NCBI GenBank assembly: GCA_015060735.1
Contig: SUXX01000001.1
Span: 94,681-158,680 of the forward strand
DNA from: Bacteroides sp.
GTDB taxonomy: Bacteria; Bacteroidota; Bacteroidia; Bacteroidales; Bacteroidaceae
Length of the DNA stretch: 64,000 nucleotides
Direction: 5' to 3'
In this document: positions 46,857-54,579 of the stretch, piece after piece
Layout: every line of letters starts with the position of its first letter
Position numbering within the stretch: position 1 is the stretch's first letter
The notes under the pieces: generated by a model
The model's database searches: none
What the model was told of the DNA's origin: nothing
What the model saw: only the letters and a program-made list of their open reading frames with translations
Made by a program: the position numbers and the translations under genes

Positions 46857-47648
46857 ATGATAGATACCCATACCCATTTGTTTGTAGAAGAATTCGAGGA
46901 AGATTTACCTTTGGTAATCGAACGTGCCAAGGCGGCAGGGGTAGAGTATGCCTTTCTGCCCAACATCGATGACACGACGGTAAAAGCCTTGTTGGAGACT
47001 TGTGCCAAATATCCGGGCTATTGCTTCCCGATGTTGGGTTATCATCCTACATCGGTTGATGGAGATTCAATGCCAAAGGTTCTTCAAATGAAATCGTTGT
47101 TGAAGGAAGGGCATCCCTATGTTGGGATAGGCGAAGTGGGTTTGGACCTTTATTGGGATAAAACTTATCTGAAAGAACAACAACAGGTGTTGGAAGAACA
47201 AATCCAATGGGCTTTGGAGTGGAACTTACCCCTGATAATCCATTGCCGGGACGCCTTCCCTCAGTTGTTCGAAGTGCTCGAACCTTATAAACATACCGCT
47301 CTTTCCGGTATCTTTCATAGTTTCACGGGGACGGAAGAAGATGCAGCTCGGGTTTTGGAATACGAACACTTCATGCTGGGCATTAATGGGGTGGTAACTT
47401 ATAAAAAAAGCACCTTGCCGGAGGCTTTGAAGATTGTTCCGTTGAAACGCTTGGTGTTGGAAACCGATTCTCCCTATTTGCCACCTGTACCCCATCGGGG
47501 AAAACGGAATGAAAGTTCTTATGTAAGATGGGTGGCGATGAAGCTGGCCGAACTTTATGAAGTGAGTTTAGGAGAAATAGAACGGACAACAACCCGGAAT
47601 GCCTTAAAAGTCTTCAAAAATGAGGGAGAAGTCTTTAAAGTTTATTAA
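46857..47648 (+). CDS. TatD family metal-dependent hydrolase
   Basis: A 263-residue TIM-barrel deoxyribonuclease-like hydrolase. Metal-binding motifs: IDTHTHLF at the N-terminus, GEVGLDLYW, LIIHCRDA, GIFHSFTGT and ETDSPYLPP. Members of the family act on DNA or D-aminoacyl-tRNA; which applies here is unknown. It is coupled to the polyprenyl synthase gene by a 3-bp gap. Confidence 0.94.
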   Translation: MIDTHTHLFVEEFEEDLPLVIERAKAAGVEYAFLPNIDDTTVKALLETCAKYPGYCFPMLGYHPTSVDGDSMPKVLQMKSLLKEGHPYVGIGEVGLDLYWDKTYLKEQQQVLEEQIQWALEWNLPLIIHCRDAFPQLFEVLEPYKHTALSGIFHSFTGTEEDAARVLEYEHFMLGINGVVTYKKSTLPEALKIVPLKRLVLETDSPYLPPVPHRGKRNESSYVRWVAMKLAELYEVSLGEIERTTTRNALKVFKNEGEVFKVY

Positions 47649-47797
47649 TTTTTAGATGTTCAGAGAAGTTTATCCCCCAGAAAACTGCTTAAGATGAAAA
47701 AAAAGGGTACATTTGTAGCTGAAATCGCTTGCAATTCCCGAAATTCTTTGTAATTTGCACCCGATTTGTGAGAGTGACCTTAAAAGTGCCTATAAAA

Positions 47798-47885
47798 GGA
47801 GAGATGCTCGAGTGGTTGAAGAGGCACGCCTGGAAAGCGTGTAAACGCCAAAAGTGTTTCGCGGGTTCGAATCCCGCTCTCTCCG
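47798..47885 (+). tRNA. tRNA-Ser (anticodon GGA)
   Basis: An 88-nt class II tRNA: acceptor GGAGAGA/TCTCTCC, perfect anticodon stem CACGC/GCGTG around CTGGAAA giving GGA, a long variable arm (GTAAACGCCAAAAGTGTTTC region), T arm GCGGG-TTCGAAT-CCCGC, discriminator G. CCA is not encoded. Confidence 0.95.
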
Positions 47886-47973
47886 CAAGGTCGATAGATA
47901 GGACCTAATGGATAATGAAAAACAAATGATGTATAAAATAAATTAATTAATTAATCTTAAAAAATCACACACA

Positions 47974-48717
47974 ATGAAAAAGTTATTTGCAATGCTTGCA
48001 TTGATGGGAGCAATGACTCTCAGTTCAGTACCAGTAATGGCTCAGGACGCTCCTGAAGCAGCTGTAGTTGAAGAAGGTGGTATCCACAAGGAATTGAAGA
48101 CTAAGTACATCGAAGGTGGTGCAGACTTTATGTCTTTGCCTGCTATCGCTTTGGTTTTGGGTCTTGCTTTCTGTATCGAACGTATCGTTTACTTGTCATT
48201 GGCTGAAGTTAACGCTAAGAAGTTGATGGCTAACATCGAAGGTGCTTTGGAAAAGGGTGATGTAGAAGGTGCTAAGAACATCGCACGTAACACTCGTGGT
48301 CCTGTTGCTTCTATCTGCTACCAAGGTTTGATGCGTATCGACGAAGGTTTGGACGTAGTAGAACGCTCAGTAGTTTCTTACGGTGGTGTACAAGCTGGTT
48401 ACCTTGAAAAGGGTTGCTCTTGGATTACATTGTTCATCGCTATGGCTCCGTCACTCGGATTTATCGGTACCGTAGTAGGTATGGTTATGGCGTTCGACGA
48501 TATCCAACAGGCAGGTGATATTTCTCCGACAGTTGTTGCCGGTGGTATGAAGGTGGCTTTGATTACTACTATCTTCGGTTTGATCGTTGCTTTGGTTCTC
48601 CAGGTATTCTACAACTATATCCTCGCTAAGATTGAAGAAATCACTAGCCAAATGGAAGATTCTTCTATCACATTGTTGGATATCATCATGAAGTACAACT
48701 TGAAGTACAAGAAGTAA
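47974..48717 (+). CDS. exbB: MotA/TolQ/ExbB proton channel family protein
   Basis: A 247-residue proton-channel subunit of the TonB motor. An N-terminal signal-like segment (MKKLFAMLALMGAMTLSSVP) is followed by three membrane helices (about 48-68, 150-170 and 195-215), with the conserved APSLGFIGTVVGMVMAF and a final helix with KVALITTIFGLIVAL. Codon use is strongly biased toward the codons of highly expressed genes. First gene of an operon with a four-helix protein and two exbD genes. Confidence 0.93.
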   Translation: MKKLFAMLALMGAMTLSSVPVMAQDAPEAAVVEEGGIHKELKTKYIEGGADFMSLPAIALVLGLAFCIERIVYLSLAEVNAKKLMANIEGALEKGDVEGAKNIARNTRGPVASICYQGLMRIDEGLDVVERSVVSYGGVQAGYLEKGCSWITLFIAMAPSLGFIGTVVGMVMAFDDIQQAGDISPTVVAGGMKVALITTIFGLIVALVLQVFYNYILAKIEEITSQMEDSSITLLDIIMKYNLKYKK

Positions 48718-48759
48718 TTATCATAAACTGAAGTCTAATATCTAAAAAAAATTAGAGTA

Positions 48760-49221
48760 ATGGCTAAATTATCATACAAAGTATCTTACTACATCTTTTA
48801 CGTCCTGATAGCACTTATCTTGTTAGTGTTGGGATTGTTCTTCGGTGTAGGATACGAAAACCAGGTGGGCGATTATAACGCTCCTGAACATACAGAAACA
48901 TTGCTGTTCTTGATGTACGCAATGTTGGGTGTATGTATCCTTGTGACAATCATCGGTTCGCTTGCACAGTTTGCAACAACTTTGAAAGATAACCCGAAGG
49001 GTGCAATGAAGACATTGGTATGTCTTGCTTTGTTCGCAGCAGTTTTGGCTGTAGCTTATACAATGGGTTCTGATGCACCAGTTGTAATGGGTGACGGTAC
49101 AGAATTTACAGAGGCAGGTTGGTTGAAGTTGACAGATATGACACTTTATGCAATCTATTTCTTGGTTGCAGCTGCCAGTGTTGCTACTTTGGTAAATTTG
49201 AGCGGTATCTTTAAGAGATAA
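48760..49221 (+). CDS. Four-helix membrane protein of the exb operon
   Basis: 153 residues, almost all in four predicted membrane helices (about 8-28, 45-68, 86-104 and 122-148). No enzymatic motif is seen. Its place between exbB and the two exbD genes, with gaps of about 35-40 bp, suggests an accessory subunit of the TonB motor. I do not recognise a named family beyond Bacteroidota homologues in the same position. Confidence 0.75.
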   Translation: MAKLSYKVSYYIFYVLIALILLVLGLFFGVGYENQVGDYNAPEHTETLLFLMYAMLGVCILVTIIGSLAQFATTLKDNPKGAMKTLVCLALFAAVLAVAYTMGSDAPVVMGDGTEFTEAGWLKLTDMTLYAIYFLVAAASVATLVNLSGIFKR

Positions 49222-49254
49222 TATTATTTGTGTTAATTAAAAGAGTTAAGTAAA

Positions 49255-49848
49255 ATGGCAAGAAAGAAAAGATCAATGCCGGGGATTAATGCTACGTCTA
49301 CGGCGGATATTGCCTTCATGTTGCTTATCTTCTTCCTTACAACCACATCTATGAACACTGACCGTGGTTTGGCTCGCCGCCTTCCGCCACCGCCAGATCC
49401 AAATGTGAAACAACAAGATAATATTATTGTTAAGGAACGTAATGTACTTCAGGTTCGTATCAATAAGGATAACCAATTGATGGTGGGATCTGAATACATG
49501 GATGTAATGCAACTGAGAGCAAAAGCAAAAGAATTTGTCGCTAACCCGAACAACGAAGACAACCTTCCGGAAAAGCATGTGAAGAATATTCCTTTGCTGG
49601 GTGGTGAATGTATGGTGACAGAAAACCACGTAATTTCTGTAACGAATGACGTTGGTACAAGTTATCAGGCATATATCGATGTCCAGAATGAATTGGTTGC
49701 TGCGTACAATGAGTTGAGAAACGAAAAGGCTAACGAAGCTTTTGGTAAGGATTATGCAGAATGTAGCGAAGACGAACAAAAAGCCGTTCGTGATTTCTAT
49801 CCACAAAAGATTTCAGAAGCTGAACCTAAAAAGTATGGAGGTAAATAA
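49255..49848 (+). CDS. exbD: ExbD/TolR family protein (first copy)
   Basis: 197 residues. The N-terminal motif MPGINATSTADIAFMLLIFFLTT includes the membrane-embedded aspartate needed for proton use; a periplasmic domain follows. It is longer than the second copy, with an insert (GGECMVTENHVISVTNDVGT) in the periplasmic part. It is followed after 2 bp by the second exbD, and the two probably form a heteromeric pair. Confidence 0.92.
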   Translation: MARKKRSMPGINATSTADIAFMLLIFFLTTTSMNTDRGLARRLPPPPDPNVKQQDNIIVKERNVLQVRINKDNQLMVGSEYMDVMQLRAKAKEFVANPNNEDNLPEKHVKNIPLLGGECMVTENHVISVTNDVGTSYQAYIDVQNELVAAYNELRNEKANEAFGKDYAECSEDEQKAVRDFYPQKISEAEPKKYGGK

Positions 49849-49850
49849 AC

Positions 49851-50315
49851 ATGGGAAAATTTAATAAGACCGGTAAAAAGGGAATGCCTGAGTTGAATAC
49901 CTCATCTTTGCCTGACTTGATCTTTACCATGTTGTTCTTCTTTATGATTGTAACAACCATGCGTGAAGTGACAATGAAGGTTCAGTTTAAGGCTCCTCAA
50001 GCAACAGAATTGGAAAAGCTGGAAAAGAAGTCGTTGGTAACATTCATCTATATGGGTAAGCCGACTCAAGAACTTCAGGCTAAGATGGGTGCTGAAACAC
50101 GTATTCAGTTGAACGACCGTTTCGCTGACGTATCAGAAGTTCAGGACTACATCTACCAAGAACGTGAAAACATGAAGGAAGAAGACCAGCCGTTTATGCA
50201 GGTATCTTTGAAGGTGGACAAGGACACCAAGATGGGTATCGTAACAGACGTAAAGCAGGCTCTTCGCCAGTCATACGCTTTGAATATTAACTATTCTGCT
50301 GCTCAACGTCAGTAA
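49851..50315 (+). CDS. exbD: ExbD/TolR family protein (second copy)
   Basis: 154 residues with the ExbD-type helix (MPELNTSSLPDLIFTMLFFFMI; functional Asp in LPDLIF) and a compact periplasmic domain ending near MGIVTDVKQALRQSYALNI. It is the last gene of the exb operon and is followed by a clear terminator. Confidence 0.92.
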   Translation: MGKFNKTGKKGMPELNTSSLPDLIFTMLFFFMIVTTMREVTMKVQFKAPQATELEKLEKKSLVTFIYMGKPTQELQAKMGAETRIQLNDRFADVSEVQDYIYQERENMKEEDQPFMQVSLKVDKDTKMGIVTDVKQALRQSYALNINYSAAQRQ

Positions 50316-50334
50316 TTATAGTTTTTATTGATAC

Positions 50335-50367
50335 AAAAGAAGCTCCCTCAAAAGGGGAGCTTTTTTT
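50335..50367 (+). terminator. Terminator of the exb operon
   Basis: AAGCTCCC (50340-50347) pairs with GGGAGCTT (50355-50362) and is followed by TTTTTT. Confidence 0.9.
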
Positions 50368-50627
50368 GTATGTATACTTGTATAATAGACTATACAGGCC
50401 TTTTTATTTCATTTTCAAGCTTTTTATTTAAACAATAGATTTCTCACTAGGCAATATTGGTTTTAATCTATCTTCTTCATTGTTTTTTTATTTGCCTACC
50501 TTTATTTCTTATAATTCTTCTTTGCATTTTATTCCTTCAAAATCTTATTAATCGTTTTTTTGATTTAATACAACTAAATCTAACTTAGGAGTTTTTTGTG
50601 TAAATCAAATTTACCTTGCAGCCGTAT
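50368..50627. other. AT-rich spacer upstream of the left leader
   Basis: No coding potential is seen between the exb terminator and the left copy of the shared leader. It is very AT-rich and not similar to the sequence that flanks the right leader copy. Confidence 0.5.
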
Positions 50628-50889
50628 ATTCGGGAAATTTATATGTTACTTTGCAGCTTGAATTGTGCCCTGTTGTGTCGTAAAATCGGGGTTGTAGGTA
50701 GTTGTAGAGGGGATTTTGAAGGATGCTTATTTAGAATTTAGTATAAACAAGAAACGAAGCATATATAATATATAAGGTATACCAACGAGAATAAATTAAA
50801 CAATTATAGTACTAACTTAAAAACAATTAAGAATTATGGAAATGAATTATGTAGCTCCAGAATTGGAAGTTTTGGAAGTCATGGTTGAA
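50628..50889 (+). repeat. Left copy of the 262-bp inverted leader repeat
   Basis: Nearly identical to the reverse complement of 63655-63917: I count 5 substitutions and one 1-base indel. It contains a -7-like element TTACTTTG (50646-50653), a long 5' leader (about 50660-50835) with a GATGCTT/GAAGCAT hairpin, and the first 18 codons of the small ORF. The repeat ends abruptly on both sides. Unlike the right copy, no TTTG is found at the -33 position (the equivalent bases 50623-50626 read CGTA). Confidence 0.92.
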
Positions 50890-50946
50890 AAGGGATTCGA
50901 AGGAAGTTCGGAAGGCGATTTCGTTATCGGCGGTGGTGGCGATTGA
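50836..50946 (+). CDS. Small protein, conserved N-terminus and variable Gly-rich tail (left)
   Basis: A 36-residue ORF. The first 18 residues, MEMNYVAPELEVLEVMVE, are identical to those of the small ORF at 63580-63708. The tail (KGFEGSSEGDFVIGGGGD) differs except for GF and GS. The two nucleotide differences in the shared coding part are silent (GTC/GTT and GTT/GTA), suggesting the peptide is translated and constrained. It has no signal peptide. The Y-x-x-P-E-x-E-V pattern recalls short unclassified Bacteroidota proteins. A precursor peptide, a leader peptide or a small partner of the downstream lipoprotein are all possible. Lipoprotein gene starts 70 bp downstream. Confidence 0.7.
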   Translation: MEMNYVAPELEVLEVMVEKGFEGSSEGDFVIGGGGD

Positions 50947-51016
50947 TGAATAACTTTCCCTTTTTTAGTTTAAGAATGAGAATTTACAAACTATTTATTA
51001 ATTAATTAATAATAAA

Positions 51017-53380
51017 ATGAGAACAAAACACATTTTTAGTACATTGATGCTGGCTGCTTTGGCAACCGCATGTTCAAACGAAGAGCTTGAATTGGCTAAC
51101 AATTCAAACGAATTGGCTAAAGGACGCGTTGAACTTGGCCAAATTGAGCTCGCTTTAGGTGACGGTGTAGATAGCCGTTATGCTGTAGGTCCTAACTTCA
51201 ACGACTTGTCTGCTGAAGCTGGTGACGAATTGGGTGCTGCTTTGATTGATACTTGGACTCCGACAGATGGTAAAGATCATGCTCATGATTTCAAGTATGA
51301 CTACACAATCACTGATTACATCCAAACAAACTACTCTTTCAAGTACAATGGTGAAACTTGGGCTTCTGAAGCTAAGATGGTAGAAGGTAACTATTTCTTC
51401 TATGCTCCTTACAATGCAAAGCATGTAACTCGTGCTTCTGTGACTGCTAAGTTCAACCCGGTACAGCAATTGGCATTGAACGCTGATGGTACTATCGACG
51501 AACTTTCGACTATCAAGCAGTTGAAGGAATCGGGCGAAGTAATGGCTGTAGGTTACAAGTTCATCTCTAGAGAAGATGGTAAAACTGTAAAGGCTAGCTT
51601 GCTTCCTATCTATGCTTATCCTGTAATTTCTTTAACTAATAACTATAAAGAAAAACCAGAAGGTAGTACAACTCTTGTAGCTACTGACCTTATCATTAAT
51701 CAAGTGGTGATTTCTACTACAAATGGTTTCCCGACTGCGAATACATTCAAGTTTGCTGAAGCATTAAAAAATGCTATTTCTGCTGCACAAGGTGTTGTGG
51801 CTGCTTTGAGAGACTTTACTTATTGGAAATCTGATGATAAACCGGCTGAAACTTTGAAGGGTGAATTTGCTAAAATGAATGGTTCTAAGGAGAACTACAC
51901 AGCTAGTTTGATGAATACTACTCCATCTGCAGAAAGTTCTGCTATCGTAGTGAAGGCTCCGGCTAATTACACTTTGAAAGCAGGTGCTTCAACAAAGTTC
52001 CATGTTGTTATGCCGGCTGCTGAATACAATAATTTGAAAGTAGAATTGTACACTAATAAGGGTGTATTCGAACTTTTGGATGGTAATTTTACTATCGCAG
52101 CAGGAAAGAGATATAGCAAGAATTATTACAATGAAGACGGTACATTGATCAACGATGCAGAAGTTCCTACTGGTGAAAATATGATTTTCAGTGTTGCTGG
52201 TACACCGGCTACTTCAAGTAATATTGTTGCTAATGCTACTGACTTGACTGCAATGGTTCAAGGTTTCGAAGGAAATGCGGATAATAATAATGTTTTGGAA
52301 GTACAACCGTTGAGTGAAGATGTAGAAATCAATGCAGCGGTAATGACAGCTGTGAAGGCGAAAGCTAAGATTGGTTCAAATGACTTTAAGTTGGTTTTGA
52401 CTGCTCCTGCAACTATTTCTGCTAACATGAATTCTTCTACTAGAAAGGTTGAATTCCAGAAGGGTGCTATCGTTAAGGCTGGTGAGATTACTATCAACAA
52501 CCAGGTGGACTTCACAACTGAAGGTGGCTTGACAGTGAAAGGTGGTACTGTAAATGTTGCTGCTGCTTTCAATGTTGCAACTCTTTTGGTGAAGGATGGT
52601 AACGTAACATTGAATTCTGCAGTTGCTGCAACAGTTGAGGGTGGTACTTTGACTATCGGTGATGAGGCTGCTAATGGAGAGATCACTAACGATGGTGGTA
52701 CTGTGACATTTGCTGCTGGTGCAGATAAAGACCACATAAAGTCGTATACAAATGCTGTTACAAACAATAAGGGTACTTTGACAGTTCCTGCTTATGCTAC
52801 TTTGTCTAGTGTAGCATCTAACGGTGTTGCTGATAGTAAAGAAGGTAAAATCAATGTAGAAGCAAACGGTACTATCACTGCTATTACCACAAACACCAAC
52901 AAGGGTACTATCAACGTAAACGGTACTGCTACAGTTACTACTAACAATGGTCTCGTTGTGATGGGTGCTACCGGTGATGCTACAGTAACTACTAATAGTA
53001 GTGAAATTAATAATACTGCGAACGGTAAAGTTACTGCAGATGATGGTATTATTTATTACGAATTCACCGAAAATGTAGAAGGTAGATTGATCGTGAAGGC
53101 TTCTACATACAACACTATCTATTTGACTGGTATGACTTGGACTCCGACAGCAGAACAAACAATTGCTGTAGATGTTGTAATGAACAAGGCTAATATTGAA
53201 ATTTGGGATAGTGCAGCAAAGATTACTATGACAGGTAAGTTGAGTGCTGTAGATGTTGATGATGTTGATGACAAGTCTTATATTAATGGTAGTGGAACTG
53301 AATTGCTGGATATTACTGGAGGTACATATGTAGAAAATAACATTGAAGAGACACCTGCAGGTATTGTGAAACATAGCTAA
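51017..53380 (+). CDS. Fimbrillin-like surface lipoprotein with beta-helix-like C-terminus (left)
   Basis: 787 residues. The lipoprotein signal peptide ends at Cys19 (LATAC), followed by SNEEL, an acidic stretch like the surface-export signals of Bacteroidota lipoproteins. Residues about 40-370 resemble fimbrillin-type domains (GDGVDSR, EGNYFFYAPY, FHVVMPA, GKRYSKNYY). From about 430 onward the protein is a Val/Thr/Asn/Gly-rich series of short strand repeats (GGLTVKGGTVNVAA, GTINVNGTATVTTNN) suggesting a right-handed beta-helix. It is a paralogue of the 60689-63550 protein (same C19-x-NEEL and VDSR motifs). Function as adhesin or fimbrial subunit is inferred. Codon use indicates high expression. 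Confidence 0.75.
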   Translation: MRTKHIFSTLMLAALATACSNEELELANNSNELAKGRVELGQIELALGDGVDSRYAVGPNFNDLSAEAGDELGAALIDTWTPTDGKDHAHDFKYDYTITDYIQTNYSFKYNGETWASEAKMVEGNYFFYAPYNAKHVTRASVTAKFNPVQQLALNADGTIDELSTIKQLKESGEVMAVGYKFISREDGKTVKASLLPIYAYPVISLTNNYKEKPEGSTTLVATDLIINQVVISTTNGFPTANTFKFAEALKNAISAAQGVVAALRDFTYWKSDDKPAETLKGEFAKMNGSKENYTASLMNTTPSAESSAIVVKAPANYTLKAGASTKFHVVMPAAEYNNLKVELYTNKGVFELLDGNFTIAAGKRYSKNYYNEDGTLINDAEVPTGENMIFSVAGTPATSSNIVANATDLTAMVQGFEGNADNNNVLEVQPLSEDVEINAAVMTAVKAKAKIGSNDFKLVLTAPATISANMNSSTRKVEFQKGAIVKAGEITINNQVDFTTEGGLTVKGGTVNVAAAFNVATLLVKDGNVTLNSAVAATVEGGTLTIGDEAANGEITNDGGTVTFAAGADKDHIKSYTNAVTNNKGTLTVPAYATLSSVASNGVADSKEGKINVEANGTITAITTNTNKGTINVNGTATVTTNNGLVVMGATGDATVTTNSSEINNTANGKVTADDGIIYYEFTENVEGRLIVKASTYNTIYLTGMTWTPTAEQTIAVDVVMNKANIEIWDSAAKITMTGKLSAVDVDDVDDKSYINGSGTELLDITGGTYVENNIEETPAGIVKHS

Positions 53381-53410
53381 TCCTTGGAAAATTAAAACTG
53401 TATATTGAGA

Positions 53411-53443
53411 AGGGCATTCGAAAAGAGAGTGCCCTCTCTTTTT
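53411..53443 (+). terminator. Terminator after the left lipoprotein gene
   Basis: AGGGCATTC (53411-53419) pairs with GAGTGCCCT (53427-53435; one G-U) and is followed by CTCTTTTT. Confidence 0.8.
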
Positions 53444-53577
53444 ATCTAAGATAGTTGAACTTATACTTGTGTAGTTTTATGAATCCCCTTCATTTCGCTC
53501 AAGATGCTATAAATAAATTAAAACCTTATTCAAATATGAGCTGAGAAAGTATTATCTTTGCGAGCGGATGAACGGAA

Positions 53578-54579
53578 ATGAACATGGAAAAGCAAACAAC
53601 CCGCATACAGACCTTCGATGTGCTAAAGGCAATTGCCATCGTGGCCGTAGTGTATACACACTGTTTGCAGTTCATGGGGATAGGTAACTATTGGCATCAC
53701 CCCCTGTTTAAGTTGACTTATGCCTTCCACATGCCCCTGTTTATGCTGGTGAGCGGTTATTTTGCCAACCGTGCCCTCCATTTACCTTTCAAGGAATTAA
53801 TTCGAAAAAAAAGCATCCAGTTGCTGCTGCCTTGCCTTACGGCCGGAGTGGTGGTCGTTATTGTCAACCGACTGACGGGCATGTCGCCCAAGCATGCCGG
53901 CTTGATGGAGTTTGTCTCCAACCTGTGGTATCTGAAATCACTCTTCCTTTGCTTCTGCATCGGCAAGCTGGCGGTGATAGGCAGCAAAGGAAATCACCGA
54001 TTATTTATCGCTCTAGCCTTGCTAATAGGGATGCCGGTGCATCTGTATCATGTTAATTTCATGATGCCTTTCTTTGTTGCTGGGGCTGTATGGAGTAGGC
54101 ATCCGGATACAATCCGCCAGCATGCAGTGAAAGTATGGATAGCTTCGGCATTGGCTTTTGGGGTGCTGTGGCCCTGGTGGGACGGATTCTATACTACGTA
54201 TGCCACCCCGTTGCAACTTGTGAGAATCCACACGATGGAATGGCTGGGCTTTGATAATCTCCCGGCTTATGCCTTACGCACCGCCATCGGTTTTGCCGGA
54301 TGTGGTGTAATAATCAGCAGCGTATATGTATTGGAGAAATTTGGTTTTAGGTTAGATAGGATAAGCAGGGTCGGACAATATACGTTGGAATTGTATACCC
54401 TGCATTTCCTATTCATTCATACCGGCATGTTGGCCGCTTGCAGTATTCCTTACCGTTGGGGATGGTACGAACTGGGATATTGCGGTTTGGCTACCATAAT
54501 TTTGTTCGGGCTTTGCTTCTTGCTTATCCGGTGGATTCACCGTTTCAAGTGGTTGAGCCTGTTGTTCTTTGGGAAATAA
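53578..54579 (+). CDS. Acyltransferase family membrane protein
   Basis: 333 residues, about ten membrane helices, of the acyltransferase 3 family. The N-terminal motif FDVLKAIAIVAVVYTHCLQF contains the conserved histidine proposed to be catalytic, and HMPLFMLVSGYFANR follows. Such enzymes O-acetylate or acylate cell-surface glycans. The substrate is unknown; no glycan synthesis cluster is adjacent. A -7-like TATCTTTG is at 53553-53560. It converges with the ABC-F gene with a gap of only one base, which is unusually tight. Confidence 0.9.
   Translation: MNMEKQTTRIQTFDVLKAIAIVAVVYTHCLQFMGIGNYWHHPLFKLTYAFHMPLFMLVSGYFANRALHLPFKELIRKKSIQLLLPCLTAGVVVVIVNRLTGMSPKHAGLMEFVSNLWYLKSLFLCFCIGKLAVIGSKGNHRLFIALALLIGMPVHLYHVNFMMPFFVAGAVWSRHPDTIRQHAVKVWIASALAFGVLWPWWDGFYTTYATPLQLVRIHTMEWLGFDNLPAYALRTAIGFAGCGVIISSVYVLEKFGFRLDRISRVGQYTLELYTLHFLFIHTGMLAACSIPYRWGWYELGYCGLATIILFGLCFLLIRWIHRFKWLSLLFFGK

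Noticed and set aside
52376..53374. 332-codon minus-strand ORF antisense to the left lipoprotein
   Set aside because: Cys/Ser/Ile-rich composition is the mirror of Thr/Asn/Val codons in the beta-helix repeats; not a real protein.
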